64,000 nucleotides of DNA from Pseudonocardia sp. CNS-139 (GTDB lineage Bacteria; Actinomycetota; Actinomycetes; Mycobacteriales; Pseudonocardiaceae). Position 1 is the stretch's first letter, and each line of letters begins with the position of its first letter. The notes under the pieces are model-generated. The model saw nothing but the letters and a program-made list of their open reading frames with translations. It was not told the origin of the DNA and ran no database searches. Location of the stretch: contig MKJX01000122.1 of the NCBI GenBank assembly GCA_001942415.1, positions 1-64,000 on the forward strand. Direction: 5' to 3'. Shown in pieces: positions 9,841 through 17,868 of this stretch. Made by a program: the position numbers and the translations under genes.

Positions 9841-9866
9841 CCGCTGCGGTGTACTCGGTGGGTGTC

Positions 9867-9888
9867 GGCCCCGCCTGACGGCGGGGCC
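9867..9888. terminator. GC hairpin between whiB and upstream minus-strand ORF
   Basis: Perfect 9-bp stem GGCCCCGCC/GGCGGGGCC with a TGAC loop. It lies 67 bp after the end of the minus-strand ORF at 9955 and before the WhiB promoter region, the expected place of a T-tract-less actinobacterial terminator. Confidence 0.55.
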
Positions 9889-9954
9889 TGCAGGACCGCG
9901 GCGGTGACCGCCGCACGTCCATGATGACCGGCACAACGCACCCGTTCCCACCGG

Positions 9955-10152
9955 TTATTCCGGATCTGCCCGCAGGGCGAACCACCAGGTCCGTCGACCC
10001 GGACTGAGGTCCGTGACCGGCAGGCCGTGCTCGGCGCGCAGGCGCGACGCGGTTGCACTTGCCGACGCCCTGGCGGTTGTCCTCCCGGTACTGGACGTGG
10101 CGCAGCTCCGTGGCCGGCGCGAGGTCCGCGACCGCGCCGCCGCGATCGCCAC
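9955..10152 (-). CDS. Small hypothetical protein (frame-broken)
   Basis: The C-terminal part reads SRLRAEHGLPVTDLSPG followed by RRTWWFALRADPE, a well-composed protein sequence. The upstream part reads better in another frame (ELRHVQYREDNRQGVGKC), suggesting a base error near 10050 and a total length of about 65-70 residues. It starts close to the divergent MetE-like gene and could share its promoter region. No family recognised. Confidence 0.4.
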   Translation of the reverse strand: MAIAAARSRTSRRPRSCATSSTGRTTARASASATASRLRAEHGLPVTDLSPGRRTWWFALRADPE

Positions 10153-10227
10153 CTGCTACGGAGCACCCTCCGGGCACTGAGGGCCGTTGACCGGGGTTCG
10201 GGAGTGGCGCTACGGTCGCAACGCGGT

Positions 10228-10243
10228 GAGACAGACCTGTCTC
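10228..10243. promoter_or_regulatory. Perfect palindrome, probable TetR operator of the MetE-like gene
   Basis: GAGACAGACCTGTCTC: 7-bp arms GAGACAG/CTGTCTC around AC. It lies 86 bp upstream of the MetE-like start. The same core CAGACCTG occurs in a second perfect palindrome at 12178-12191 in front of the TetR gene, so both sites probably bind that TetR. Confidence 0.65.
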
Positions 10244-10328
10244 TCTCAGTCGCGATCGATACGTGCGCACAGCGGACGAGATCGCATCGGCGTCCGCGTG
10301 CGTGGGAGTCTCAAGGAGGAGATCACCC

Positions 10329-11496
10329 ATGGGTTACGACCCGCGCACGGCCACCGGCATCCCGACCGAACCCGTCGGATCACTCCCGCGACCTGCCAGG
10401 CTGCAGGACGCCTACATCCGCTACGACGCCGGCGAGATCGGCAAGGACGACCTGGAGAAGCTCCAGGACGCGGCGGTCAAGGACACCGTCGAACGCTTCG
10501 AGGCCACCGGCTCGCCGATCATCTCCGACGGCGAGCAGCGCTGGTCGTCGTTCGCGACGTACCCGATCATCGACACGCTCGGCGGCACCGGGCTGGCCCC
10601 GGGCCTCGCGCCCGGCGGGCAGTTCTTCGCGATCTTCGCCGACGGGCACGGCCGGCAGCTGCCGAAGCTGGTGTCCGGCCCGTTCCGCTACAACCAGCAC
10701 GCCGCCGACTCGCTGCGCAGGTCGCTGCCGCTCGCGCACGTGCCGATGAAGCAGGCCGTGATCTCGCCGTCGATGCTCGCGCTGCCTCTCCCCGCTGGCC
10801 GACCCGGTGGAGGGGTACTCGCGCGAGGACTTCGAGGCGACGCTCGTGGACGAGTGCGAGCGCGACGTCCGGGAGGCGTTCGCGGCCGGCGCGGCGCGCG
10901 TCTCGATCGACTTCACGGAGGGCCGGCTGGCGACCCGGGCCGACCCGCGCAACCCCTGGACGGGCGCCGGGCTGCTGCCGCACTTCATCGAGCTGATCAA
11001 CCGGGTGCTGGCCCGGTTCTCCGCCGAGGAGCGGCGCAGCATCGGCATCCACACCTGCCCGGGCGGGGACCGCGACTCGGTGCACTCGGCCGACGTGCCC
11101 TACAACAACCTGCTGGGCACGATGTTCGACCTGAACGCCGGCTACTTCCTCATCCAGCTCGCGTCCGAGCGCGACAAGGACCCGGTGTACCGGACGATCG
11201 GGGAGCACCTGCGCGACGACGCGGACGGGGTGGCGCAGACGGCGTACGTCGGCGTGGTCAACCCGCAGAACCCGCGGGTGGAGAGCCCGCAGGAGATCGC
11301 CGACATGCTGGTCAGGGCGGCGAACTTCCTGCCGAAGGAGCAGCTCGGCGCCACCGACGACTGCGGGTTCTCACCGTTCTCGCTCGACGAGAAGCCCAAC
11401 CACGGGTCGCCGGACTACGCGCGTGACGTGGCGTTCCAGAAGATCCGCAACCGCGTCGAGGGCACCCGGCTGGCCGCGGAGAAGCTGGGGGTCTGA
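10329..11496 (+). CDS. MetE-like cobalamin-independent methyltransferase (single domain)
   Basis: About 390 residues of the TIM-barrel catalytic domain of cobalamin-independent methionine synthase, half the length of full MetE, as in archaeal-type or specialised thiol methyl/alkyl transferases. Likely zinc ligands are visible in GIHTCPGGD (His and Cys) and TDDCGFSPF (Cys). ATG 10329 has a strong AAGGAGGAG ribosome site. A frame break near 10785 (MLAL|SPLADPVEGYSRE) divides it. It is controlled by its own promoter with a palindromic operator and faces a TetR gene convergently. Whether it makes methionine or transfers another alkyl group to a thiol cannot be decided here. Confidence 0.82.
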
Positions 11497-11512
11497 CGGG
11501 CCGCGGCTCCCT

Positions 11513-11552
11513 GCACGGCGTCCCGGTCGGTCAGCCGGCCGGGACGCCGTGC
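11513..11552. terminator. Bidirectional hairpin between MetE-like and TetR genes
   Basis: Perfect 14-bp stem (11513-11526 with 11539-11552, GCACGGCGTCCCGG and its complement) around a 12-nt loop that contains the TetR stop codon. It sits exactly between two convergent genes, so it can end transcription from both sides. Confidence 0.75.
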
Positions 11553-12134
11553 GAACGCAGGAGCAGCACGCCCAGCTCGCGGGCGGCGGCCGCGGCACCG
11601 GAGTCGCCCTCGTGCGCGGCCATGATCGAGCCCTTCATCAGGATGTGCCACTGGCGGGCGAACCGCTCCGGGTCCGGCCACCCCCGCCTCGGCGGCCAGC
11701 CGGGAGAGGTAGCCCCGGATGTTCGCCAGGTGCGCCACGCTCGCGCGGAACACCGGATGCTCCCGGTCGCCGACCTCCAGCATCGTCGTGAGGAACGCGC
11801 AGCCCTCGAAGTCGGGCCGCGCGAACCACTCGCCGAACAGGTCGAAGATCGCCAGCAGCTGGTCCTGCGGACGCCGCCCGCGCTGGCGGCTCTCGTGTTG
11901 CAGCCACTCGACGGTCCAGAGCTGCTCGCGGCGGCGCAGGAAGTCGAGGATCAGCTCGTCCTTCGACGGGAACGTGCGGTAGAGCGTCATCTTCGCGGTG
12001 CCCGCCCGCGCGATCACCGCGTCGACCCCGACGTCCTTGATCCCGCGGGTGCTGAACAGCTCGTACGCCGCACGCCGGATGCGCTCGCCGCCGCTGTCGC
12101 GCGCCCGGGAACCGCCGTCGTCCGCCGTCGTCAT
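11531..12134 (-). CDS. TetR-family regulator
   Basis: About 200 residues. The N-terminal helix-turn-helix reads AAYELFSTRGIKDVGVDAV then GTAKMTLYRTFPSKDEL, typical of TetR. The ligand domain follows with WHILMKGS in the frame used after a break near 11690. ATG 12134. A 14-bp palindrome (12178-12191) lies 43 bp upstream and shares its core with the operator of the MetE-like gene, so the protein probably represses both itself and that methyltransferase. The inducer is unknown; a thiol or methyl-donor metabolite is possible. Confidence 0.87.
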
Positions 12135-12177
12135 CCGCCCGCTCCGCTCCGAGATGCCGCGACGATACCTCCGCAGA

Positions 12178-12191
12178 GGTCAGACCTGACC
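12178..12191. promoter_or_regulatory. Palindrome upstream of TetR gene
   Basis: GGTCAGACCTGACC, perfect 6-bp arms around AC, overlapping the stop codon of the upstream VKOR gene. Shares the core CAGACCTG with the palindrome at 10228-10243; predicted autoregulatory operator. Confidence 0.65.
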
Positions 12192-12835
12192 CGTCCAGTA
12201 CGGCCAGAAGCGGGCCGCGACGAGCGCGACGACCACCAGCAGCCACGACGTGAGCAGCACGGTGTGGAAGGTCGCGGCCCGCCGGACCGTCCCGTGCCAC
12301 CCCGCCGGGACCGGCAGGTGCCCGGCCACGAGGTTGTGCAGCGTCGTGTAGACGAACACGGTGATCGTGACGACCCAGACCGCCATGCAGTACGGGCAGA
12401 GCGTGCCGATCGCGTAGAGGCTCTGGCCGATCAGCCAGTGCACGAACACCACGCCGCCCAGCGCGCCCGCCTGCAGCCCGAGCCAGACCCGTCGGGGGAG
12501 CGCGGCGCCGGTCAGCGCCACCACACCCAGGGTCGTGACCACCGGGAACGCGGCGAGCCGATGAGCGGGTTGGGGAACCCGAACGCCTCGGCCTGCGGGG
12601 AGGACATCACCGAGCCGCACGACAGCAGCGGGCTGATGTCGCAGCTCGGCACGAACGCCGGGTCCTCCAGGAGCGCGATCCGGTCCAGGACCAGCGCGAA
12701 CGCGGCGGCCGTGCCGACGGCGCCACCGACCGTCAGCACCCAGGCCAGCGCCCGGGCGAGGAACGCGGCGAGCGGGTCGGGCCCGCCGGTGCGGGCGAGG
12801 TCGCGGCCGCGGGACGCGGTGCGCACCGCGGTCAC
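12180..12835 (-). CDS. Vitamin K epoxide reductase (VKOR) family membrane protein
   Basis: Quinone-coupled disulfide generator of the cytoplasmic membrane, the actinobacterial counterpart of DsbB. Four hydrophobic segments flank the loop cysteines (SCDISPLLSCGSV) and the catalytic CPYC pair (TLCPYCMAVW) that passes electrons to menaquinone. GTG 12835 overlaps the stop of the DsbA-like gene by 4 nt. A frame break near 12555 joins PNPLIG to the next frame. Together with the upstream thioredoxin-fold protein it forms a complete exported-protein oxidation pair. Confidence 0.9.
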
Positions 12836-13484
12836 CGGGCGAGCGCGGCGTCGAGGGCGGCCCGCAGGTCGTTCACCGTGCGGGGTTCGAGCCGCTGCCC
12901 GTCGAGGAAGACGTCGGCGTGCCGCGGACGCCGGCGGCCTGGCCGTCGCGCTGGTCGGACCGCACCCGCTCCAGCGTCGCCGGGTCGGCCACGTCGCGGT
13001 CGTAGGCGGCCATGTCGAGGCCGAGGTCGGCGGCGTACTCGCGGAAGAGCGGGGCCTGCGACACCTGCTGCTCGCCCCAGTTGCCCTGCGTCTCGAACAT
13101 GCGCAGGTACATGGCCTCGAACTGCCCCTGCCGGGCGGCGGCCTCGACCGCGACGGCGGCGTTCTCGCCGTTGAGGTGGCTCGGGAGCGGGAAGTACCGG
13201 GCCACGAACGTGACGCGGCCGTCGTACTCGGCGCGCAGCTGCTCGATCACCGGGTGCACGGCCCGGCAGGCCGCGCACTCGAAGTCGAGGAACTCCACGA
13301 ACGTGACGCGCCCGTCGGGCGCGGTGGACAGCCGGTGGCTGTCGGCCCGGACGAGCACGTCCGCCGCGACGCCCGTGGCGGCGGCCGGGGCCGGGTCGAT
13401 GGGCCGGTTGATGAACAGCAGCACGGCGAGCACGCCGGCGGCGACGAGGACGACGGTGATCGTCGCCTTGAGGTTCTTGGTCAT
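12832..13484 (-). CDS. DsbA-like membrane-anchored thiol oxidoreductase
   Basis: About 217 residues: N-terminal signal anchor (ATITVVLVAAGVLAVLLF), then a thioredoxin fold with active site FECAACRAVHP and a cis-Pro loop GVRGTPT. It should oxidise thiols of exported proteins and be re-oxidised by the coupled VKOR. The frame breaks just after GTPT (about 12920) and continues as FLDGQRLEPRTVNDLRAAL. ATG 13484 follows a GGGAGG ribosome site. Confidence 0.9.
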
Positions 13485-13522
13485 GACGCCTCTCGGGAGG
13501 AAACGGACACGGCGGTACGGCG

Positions 13523-13554
13523 ACGGCCCGGCCGCCGGGGGGCGACCGGGCCGT
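13523..13554. terminator. GC hairpin between two minus-strand genes
   Basis: Perfect 9-bp stem ACGGCCCGG/CCGGGCCGT with a 14-nt loop, 12 bp after the stop of the membrane protein gene at 13566 and 39 bp before the DsbA-like start; likely terminator or attenuator. Confidence 0.55.
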
Positions 13555-13565
13555 GGGGCCGGGAG

Positions 13566-13973
13566 TCAGATGCGGGTGATGCCGATGGCGACGAGCAGGT
13601 GCCGTCCGGGCACCGGGCGCTGCAACGCCCACAGCGGCGGGCCGGCGGCCCGGCGGTGGCGCGCCGCCATGTGCGCGACCGCGGCGGCGAGGGCCACGAC
13701 CGCCACGAGCGCGAGCACGTCCTGTGCGGTGCCCCGGGCGGCGCGGGCACCGGAGAGCACCGCGGCGGCGGCGCCGACCGAGCACCGGACGTCGTGGCCG
13801 GGGGAGTCGTCGCAGGTCCCGGCGACCACGGCGGCCACGGCGGGCCCGTCGGCCGGGACGGCGGAGGCGGTCTGGCAGAACGCGAGCGGCAGCAGAACCA
13901 GCAGGGCGAGCACCACCGTCAGGCCCCGGCGCGGCGCACCGGTGCGGGCGCGGGCCGGTCGCGGATGGCTCAC
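13566..13973 (-). CDS. Small exported or membrane hypothetical protein
   Basis: 135 residues with a basic N-terminus, a signal-peptide-like helix (LTVVLALLVLLPLAFCQTASAV), an Ala/Val-rich region with two Cys (GTCDDS, VRCSVG) and a second hydrophobic helix (DVLALVAVVALAAAVAH). GTG 13973 is favoured over longer in-frame starts because those run into the MerR gene. It lies between a metal-type MerR gene and the DsbA/VKOR pair; no family recognised. Confidence 0.65.
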   Translation of the reverse strand: MSHPRPARARTGAPRRGLTVVLALLVLLPLAFCQTASAVPADGPAVAAVVAGTCDDSPGHDVRCSVGAAAAVLSGARAARGTAQDVLALVAVVALAAAVAHMAARHRRAAGPPLWALQRPVPGRHLLVAIGITRI

Positions 13974-14004
13974 GGGCAGGACGATACCGCAGGCCGTGAC
14001 ACCC

Positions 14005-14447
14005 CTAATGGGTATGGGCCCCATGGGTGTGGACCTCGTGGAGCGGCTTCCCGGCGAGCCGGGCGGTGACGCCGGCGGCGAGGTGGGGCAGTCGGTCAGC
14101 TCCGGGTGCGGGCAGCGCAGGCCGTGTTCGATCGCCTCGCGGGCGGCCGCCGCCTTGGCGATCTTCTCGTCCAGCTCGACCAGCTTGCGTTCGGCGAGCC
14201 GCCGCCACTCGTCCTGTGCGACGCCGCGGGTGGTGAGCATCGCCTTCTGCTCGGCGAGGGTGAACCCGGCGTCGCGGAACAGCAGGACGATCCCGACCCG
14301 CTCGACCGCGGACTCCGGGTAGCGCCGCTGGCCGGAGACCCGGGCCGGCGCGGGCAGCAGCCCCAGCTCCTCCCAGTGGCGCACGGCCGACGTGGCGACG
14401 CCGGCGCGCCGCGCCAGCTCCCCGATGGTCAGCAGTGGCTCGCCCAT
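14005..14447 (-). CDS. MerR-family regulator with CueR-like metal loop and His-rich tail
   Basis: About 147 residues. The N-terminal winged helix is classical (LTIGELARRAGVATSAVRHW, then RYPESAVERV), followed by the dimerisation helix. The C-terminal loop is CPHPELTDC, two Cys seven residues apart as in CueR-type metal sensors, and the protein ends in a His-rich tail (HEVHTHGAHTH, in the frame after a break near 14095). These features suggest a metal-responsive activator. ATG 14447 lies 4 bp from a perfect dyad shared with the divergent methyltransferase gene. Many actinobacterial MerR proteins carry a similar Cys pair without proven metal binding. Confidence 0.85.
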
Positions 14448-14450
14448 TGA

Positions 14451-14468
14451 CTTCAAGCGTACTTGAAG
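14451..14468. promoter_or_regulatory. MerR-type operator between divergent genes
   Basis: Perfect dyad CTTCAAG-CGTA-CTTGAAG. On the plus strand it follows a -35-like TTGACT (14447-14452), which overlaps the dyad by 2 nt; a weak -10 (TTGGCT, 14472-14477) lies 19 bp from the -35, the overlong spacing typical of MerR-activated promoters. The ATG at 14485 would then be at or near the transcription start (leaderless). Confidence 0.7.
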
Positions 14469-14484
14469 CCCTTGGCTCGCCGGC

Positions 14485-15100
14485 ATGAACGCAGCTCTGA
14501 GATGGGCGGTCGGCCAGTTCCACCGGCCGCGCGGCGTGGCCGGCAACGTCGCCGGCTGGGTGATGGCGCACCGGTCCTCGAACCGGACGCGCAACGGCTG
14601 GGTGGTCGGGCTGCTCGACCTGCGGCCCGGCGACCGGGTGCTGGAGATCGGGTACGGGCCCGGGCTCGCCGTCGCCGGGATGAGCCGCCTCGTCGGCCCG
14701 TCCGGGCACGTCGACGGCCTGGACCACTCCGCGTGATGCAGCGGCAGGCCACCCGGCGCAACGCCGCCGCCGTCCGGGCCGGGCGCGTCACGCTCCTGCG
14801 GGGCTCGGTCGAGCGGCTGCCACCGGAACTGGACGGCCCGTACGCCGCCGTGCTCGCCGTCAACTCGCTCGGGTTCTGGCCGGACCCGGCCGGGCGGCTC
14901 GCCGACCTGCGCACGCGCCTCGCGCCGGGCGGGCGGCTCGCCGTGGCGTCGCAGCCGCGCTGCCCGGGCGCACCCGGAGCACCACGATCGCCGCCGGCCG
15001 GGAGATCGCGGACCTGCTCCGGGCGGCCGGGTGCACCGACACCCGCTCCGAGGTGCTCGATCTCGACCCGCCCGTCGTCTGCGTGCTCGGCCGGGGGTGA
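14485..15100 (+). CDS. SAM-dependent methyltransferase
   Basis: About 205 residues of class I methyltransferase fold. Motif I is VLEIGYGPGLAVAGM with an acidic end of strand 2 at HVDGLDHS; later strands read AVLAVNSLGFW and LAPGGRLAVAS. The frame breaks near 14733 and 14965, and the last part reads REIADLLRAAGCTDT to the stop at 15100. Probably leaderless and activated by the divergent MerR. The substrate is unknown; in metal or toxic-compound context a methyltransferase could act in detoxification, which is inference. Confidence 0.75.
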
Positions 15101-15112
15101 CACCATCCGCGG

Positions 15113-15775
15113 ATGCCCGTCTCCGACGACCTCGACGCGTTCGAGTACCTCGACACCTCGGCGCTGCCGCCGCGGCAGCAGCAGATCCTGGTCGCCATCC
15201 GGGACTGGGTCGTCCGGTACGGCTACCCGCCGAGCACCCGCGAGATCGGCGACGCCGTCGGGCTGCGGTCGGCGTCGTCGGTGTCGAAGCACGTGGCCGC
15301 CCTGGAGGAGAAGGGGTTCCTGCGCCGCGGCTCGGCGCTGTGCCGGCCGATCGACGTGCGCGTCTTCCTGCAGGAGCCGGCGGCCCCCGGCCCGGGCGAC
15401 GACGCGGTGCCGGTGCCCGTGGTCGGCGACATCGCCGCGGGCACGCCGATCGTGGCCGAGGAGCACGTCGACGACGTCCTGACGCTGCCGCGCGCGCTGG
15501 CCGGCCGCGGCACGGTGTTCGCCCTGCGGGTGCGCGGCGACTCGATGATCGACGCCGCGATCTGCGACGGCGACACGGTGGTCATCCGCCAGCAGCCCGA
15601 GGCGTACTCCGGGCAGATCGTCGCCGCGATGATCGACGGCGAGGCCACGGTGAAGGTCTACCGCCGCCGCAACGGGCACGTGTACCTCGAACCGCGCAAC
15701 CCGGCCTACGACGTCATCGACGGCGACGAGTGCGTCGTGCTCGGGGTGGTCGTCTCGGTGCTGCGCAGCGTCTGA
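15113..15775 (+). CDS. lexA: LexA-family SOS repressor
   Basis: 220 residues with the LexA winged helix (PPRQQQILVAIRDWV, PPSTREIGDAVGL) and the S24 autoprotease domain. The self-cleavage site is A109-G110 (DIAAGTP), the nucleophile S144 in RVRGDSMID and the base K181 in ATVKVYRR. It would dimerise on SOS boxes and cleave itself on RecA filaments. Only 12 nt separate it from the methyltransferase, unlike the usual stand-alone lexA arrangement, so it may be a second LexA paralogue. Confidence 0.9.
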   Translation: MPVSDDLDAFEYLDTSALPPRQQQILVAIRDWVVRYGYPPSTREIGDAVGLRSASSVSKHVAALEEKGFLRRGSALCRPIDVRVFLQEPAAPGPGDDAVPVPVVGDIAAGTPIVAEEHVDDVLTLPRALAGRGTVFALRVRGDSMIDAAICDGDTVVIRQQPEAYSGQIVAAMIDGEATVKVYRRRNGHVYLEPRNPAYDVIDGDECVVLGVVVSVLRSV

Positions 15776-15934
15776 CGCCGGACCGTGCTGACCGCGCCGG
15801 TCACGGGCCGCCTGCGGGCGCGTCCGGTTGATGCGCCCGGATCCGTGGACGTCACGGATCGGCGGGCCGTCCGGTCCTGGCTTCCGGGGGGCGCTCGCGA
15901 ACGGCGGGCGAGCCGACGGACGAAGGGAACCGAA

Positions 15935-16681
15935 GTGAAGGTCGTCGTGATCGGTGGGACGGGGCTGATCGGCTCCAAGCTGGTGGCCAAGCTGCGCGAG
16001 CACGGCCACGAGGCGGTGCCGGCGGCCCCGAACACCGGGGTGAACACCCTCACGGGCGAAGGGCTGGCCGAGGTGCTCGACGGCGCGGCGGTGGTGGTGG
16101 ACGTGTCGAACTCGCCGTCGTTCGCCGACGACGCGGTGATGGAGTTCTTCCGGACCGCCACCACGAACCTGCTCGACCACAGCGGCAAGGCCGGGGTCGG
16201 GCACTACGTGGCGCTGTCGGTGGTGGGCACGCAGCGGCTGGCGGAGTCGGGCTACTTCCGCGCCAAGATCGTGCAGGAGTCGCTGATCCGGGAGTCGGGC
16301 CGGCCGTACTCGATCGTGCACGCCACGCAGTTCTTCGAGTTCGGCAAGGCCATCGCGGACTTCAGCACGGTCGAGGGCGTCGTCCGCCTGCCGTCCGCGC
16401 TGTTCCAGCCGATGGCCGCGGAGGACGTCGCCTCGGCCGCGTGGGGGCGCGTCGCCGCCGGGGAGCCGCTGAACGGGATCCGCGAGGTCGGCGGCCCGGA
16501 GCGGCTCCGGATCGACGAGTTCGTGCGCCGGGTCCTCGCGGCGAAGGGCGACCCGCGTGAGGTCGTCACCGACGAGGACGCGACCTACTACGGCGTCGTG
16601 CTGAACGACCGGACGCTCGTGCCCGGCCCGGACGCCCAGCTCGGCCGGACGACCTTCGACAAGTGGCTCACCGAGCAGTAG
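15935..16681 (+). CDS. NAD(P)-binding NmrA/atypical SDR protein
   Basis: 248 residues starting with the Rossmann loop VVVIGGTGLIGSKLV. The middle has YVALSVVGTQRL and GYFRAKIVQES, patterns of the atypical short-chain dehydrogenase (NmrA/NAD-dependent epimerase-like) group that often sense or reduce rather than oxidise sugars. GTG 15935 follows GAAGGGA. No coupled partner gene; the next genes are on the other strand. Substrate unknown. Confidence 0.85.
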   Translation: MKVVVIGGTGLIGSKLVAKLREHGHEAVPAAPNTGVNTLTGEGLAEVLDGAAVVVDVSNSPSFADDAVMEFFRTATTNLLDHSGKAGVGHYVALSVVGTQRLAESGYFRAKIVQESLIRESGRPYSIVHATQFFEFGKAIADFSTVEGVVRLPSALFQPMAAEDVASAAWGRVAAGEPLNGIREVGGPERLRIDEFVRRVLAAKGDPREVVTDEDATYYGVVLNDRTLVPGPDAQLGRTTFDKWLTEQ

Positions 16682-16688
16682 GCCGCCC

Positions 16689-17009
16689 TCACGACTCGGG
16701 GCCGCGGTCCGCGTCGTCCTCCGCCATGAGCTGGGGGAGGTAGGTCGTCACGTGGCGGGCGATCTCCATCGCGGCCGAGACCACCGTGTGGTGGAGGCGC
16801 TCGCCGTTCTGCACCTGCAGCGCGACGGCGTCGAGGATGCGGGCGACGCCGAACATCGTGTACTCGCCCGGGGGATGCCCGCGGTAGAAGCCGCGGTCGA
16901 TCCCGTCGCGCAGGAGTGCCGCGGCGCTGGTCAGCAGGGCCGGGTCGCCGTTCATGGCCCACGCCGCGGGCTGCGCCAGCGGGTCGTCGGCACCGTCGGG
17001 CACCCTCAT
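16689..17009 (-). CDS. Hypothetical helical protein downstream of ECF sigma gene
   Basis: 106 residues, Ala-rich and helical (LLTSAAALLRDGID, TVVSAAMEIARHVTTYLPQL), resembling the ligand-domain half of TetR-type proteins but without any DNA-binding part. It starts 16 nt after the ECF sigma gene, so the two are probably co-transcribed. It could be a remnant or a small partner; no family recognised. Confidence 0.55.
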   Translation of the reverse strand: MRVPDGADDPLAQPAAWAMNGDPALLTSAAALLRDGIDRGFYRGHPPGEYTMFGVARILDAVALQVQNGERLHHTVVSAAMEIARHVTTYLPQLMAEDDADRGPES

Positions 17010-17025
17010 CGCGATCCCCTTCCGC

Positions 17026-17637
17026 TCAGGCGGCCTGCTGCCGGCGCACCGTCTCGACGAGTACCCGTTCCAGGCGGGCCACCTCGCCGGAGCGGGCGGC
17101 GTCGAGGAAGACCCGCAGCAGCCGGCTGTGCTCGTGCGGGTCGACGGGCGTGCGGCGGGGCCCGGCGAGTCGGACGCGGGCGCGGCGGGCGAGCTGGCGG
17201 GCGTTCGGCTCGCTGACCCCGAGCGTCCCGGCGACGACCCGGAACGGGTAGTCGAACGCCTCTCGCAGCACGTAGACGGCCCGTTCCGGCGGCGACAGCC
17301 GCTCCAGCAGGCGCAACACGGCCGCCGCGACCGCCTCGGCGCGCTCGGCGTCGGCCGCCGGGTCGTCGAGCGGGCGGCGCGGCTCCGGCATCCGGTCGCC
17401 GACCGCCACCTCGCGACGGACGTACGCCGAGGTCGCGACGTTGAGCGCGGCCCGGGTCGTGGTCGTCACGAGGAACGCCGTGTGGTCGCGCACCCGCGCC
17501 CGGTCGGTCCCCTGCCAGCGCAGCCAGACGTCCTGCACGACGTCCTCGGCGTCGGCGGCGCCGCCCAGCACCCGGAACGCGATCCCGACCAGGCGCGGCC
17601 GGATGCCCGTGAAGTCAGCCGTGGCGTCAGAACCCAT
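17026..17637 (-). CDS. ECF sigma factor, SigJ/ECF41-like, lacking SnoaL domain
   Basis: 203 residues. Region 2 reads VGIAFRVLGGAADAEDVVQDVWLRW, region 4 reads LSPPERAVYVLREAFDYPF and a helix-turn-helix GVSEPNARQLARRAR. ECF41-type factors continue with a SnoaL-like regulatory domain of over 100 residues; here only its first helix (LLRVFLDAARSGEVARLERV) remains, followed by a stop at 17026. Region 2 to 4 is in one intact frame. ATG 17637. The truncated tail may make it constitutively active; a frame error after 17080 is the alternative. Confidence 0.85.
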   Translation of the reverse strand: MGSDATADFTGIRPRLVGIAFRVLGGAADAEDVVQDVWLRWQGTDRARVRDHTAFLVTTTTRAALNVATSAYVRREVAVGDRMPEPRRPLDDPAADAERAEAVAAAVLRLLERLSPPERAVYVLREAFDYPFRVVAGTLGVSEPNARQLARRARVRLAGPRRTPVDPHEHSRLLRVFLDAARSGEVARLERVLVETVRRQQAA

Positions 17638-17868
17638 GACAGCTCTCCCCGTGTGCGCCGGGAGCTGACGCCGAGCTTCGTGAACACCTTCCCGCCGCTG
17701 GTGGAGCCGGAGTCTATCGAGGTCACGGCGGGTCGCGGGCGTCGTCGGCGGCCCGGTCGGCAGACGACCGACCCGACAGGTGAGGACGAGGCCCTGCCGA
17801 CCTGGAGTCACCGGGCACGAGACGATCTCCGTCGGACCCTCGGGCAGCGACGTGACGGGAGACGTGGA
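17638..17868. other. Divergent promoter region of ECF sigma and isochorismatase-like genes
   Basis: 231 bp without a supported gene. It must contain both promoters. I see no convincing -10/-35 pair or dyad in it. Confidence 0.4.
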
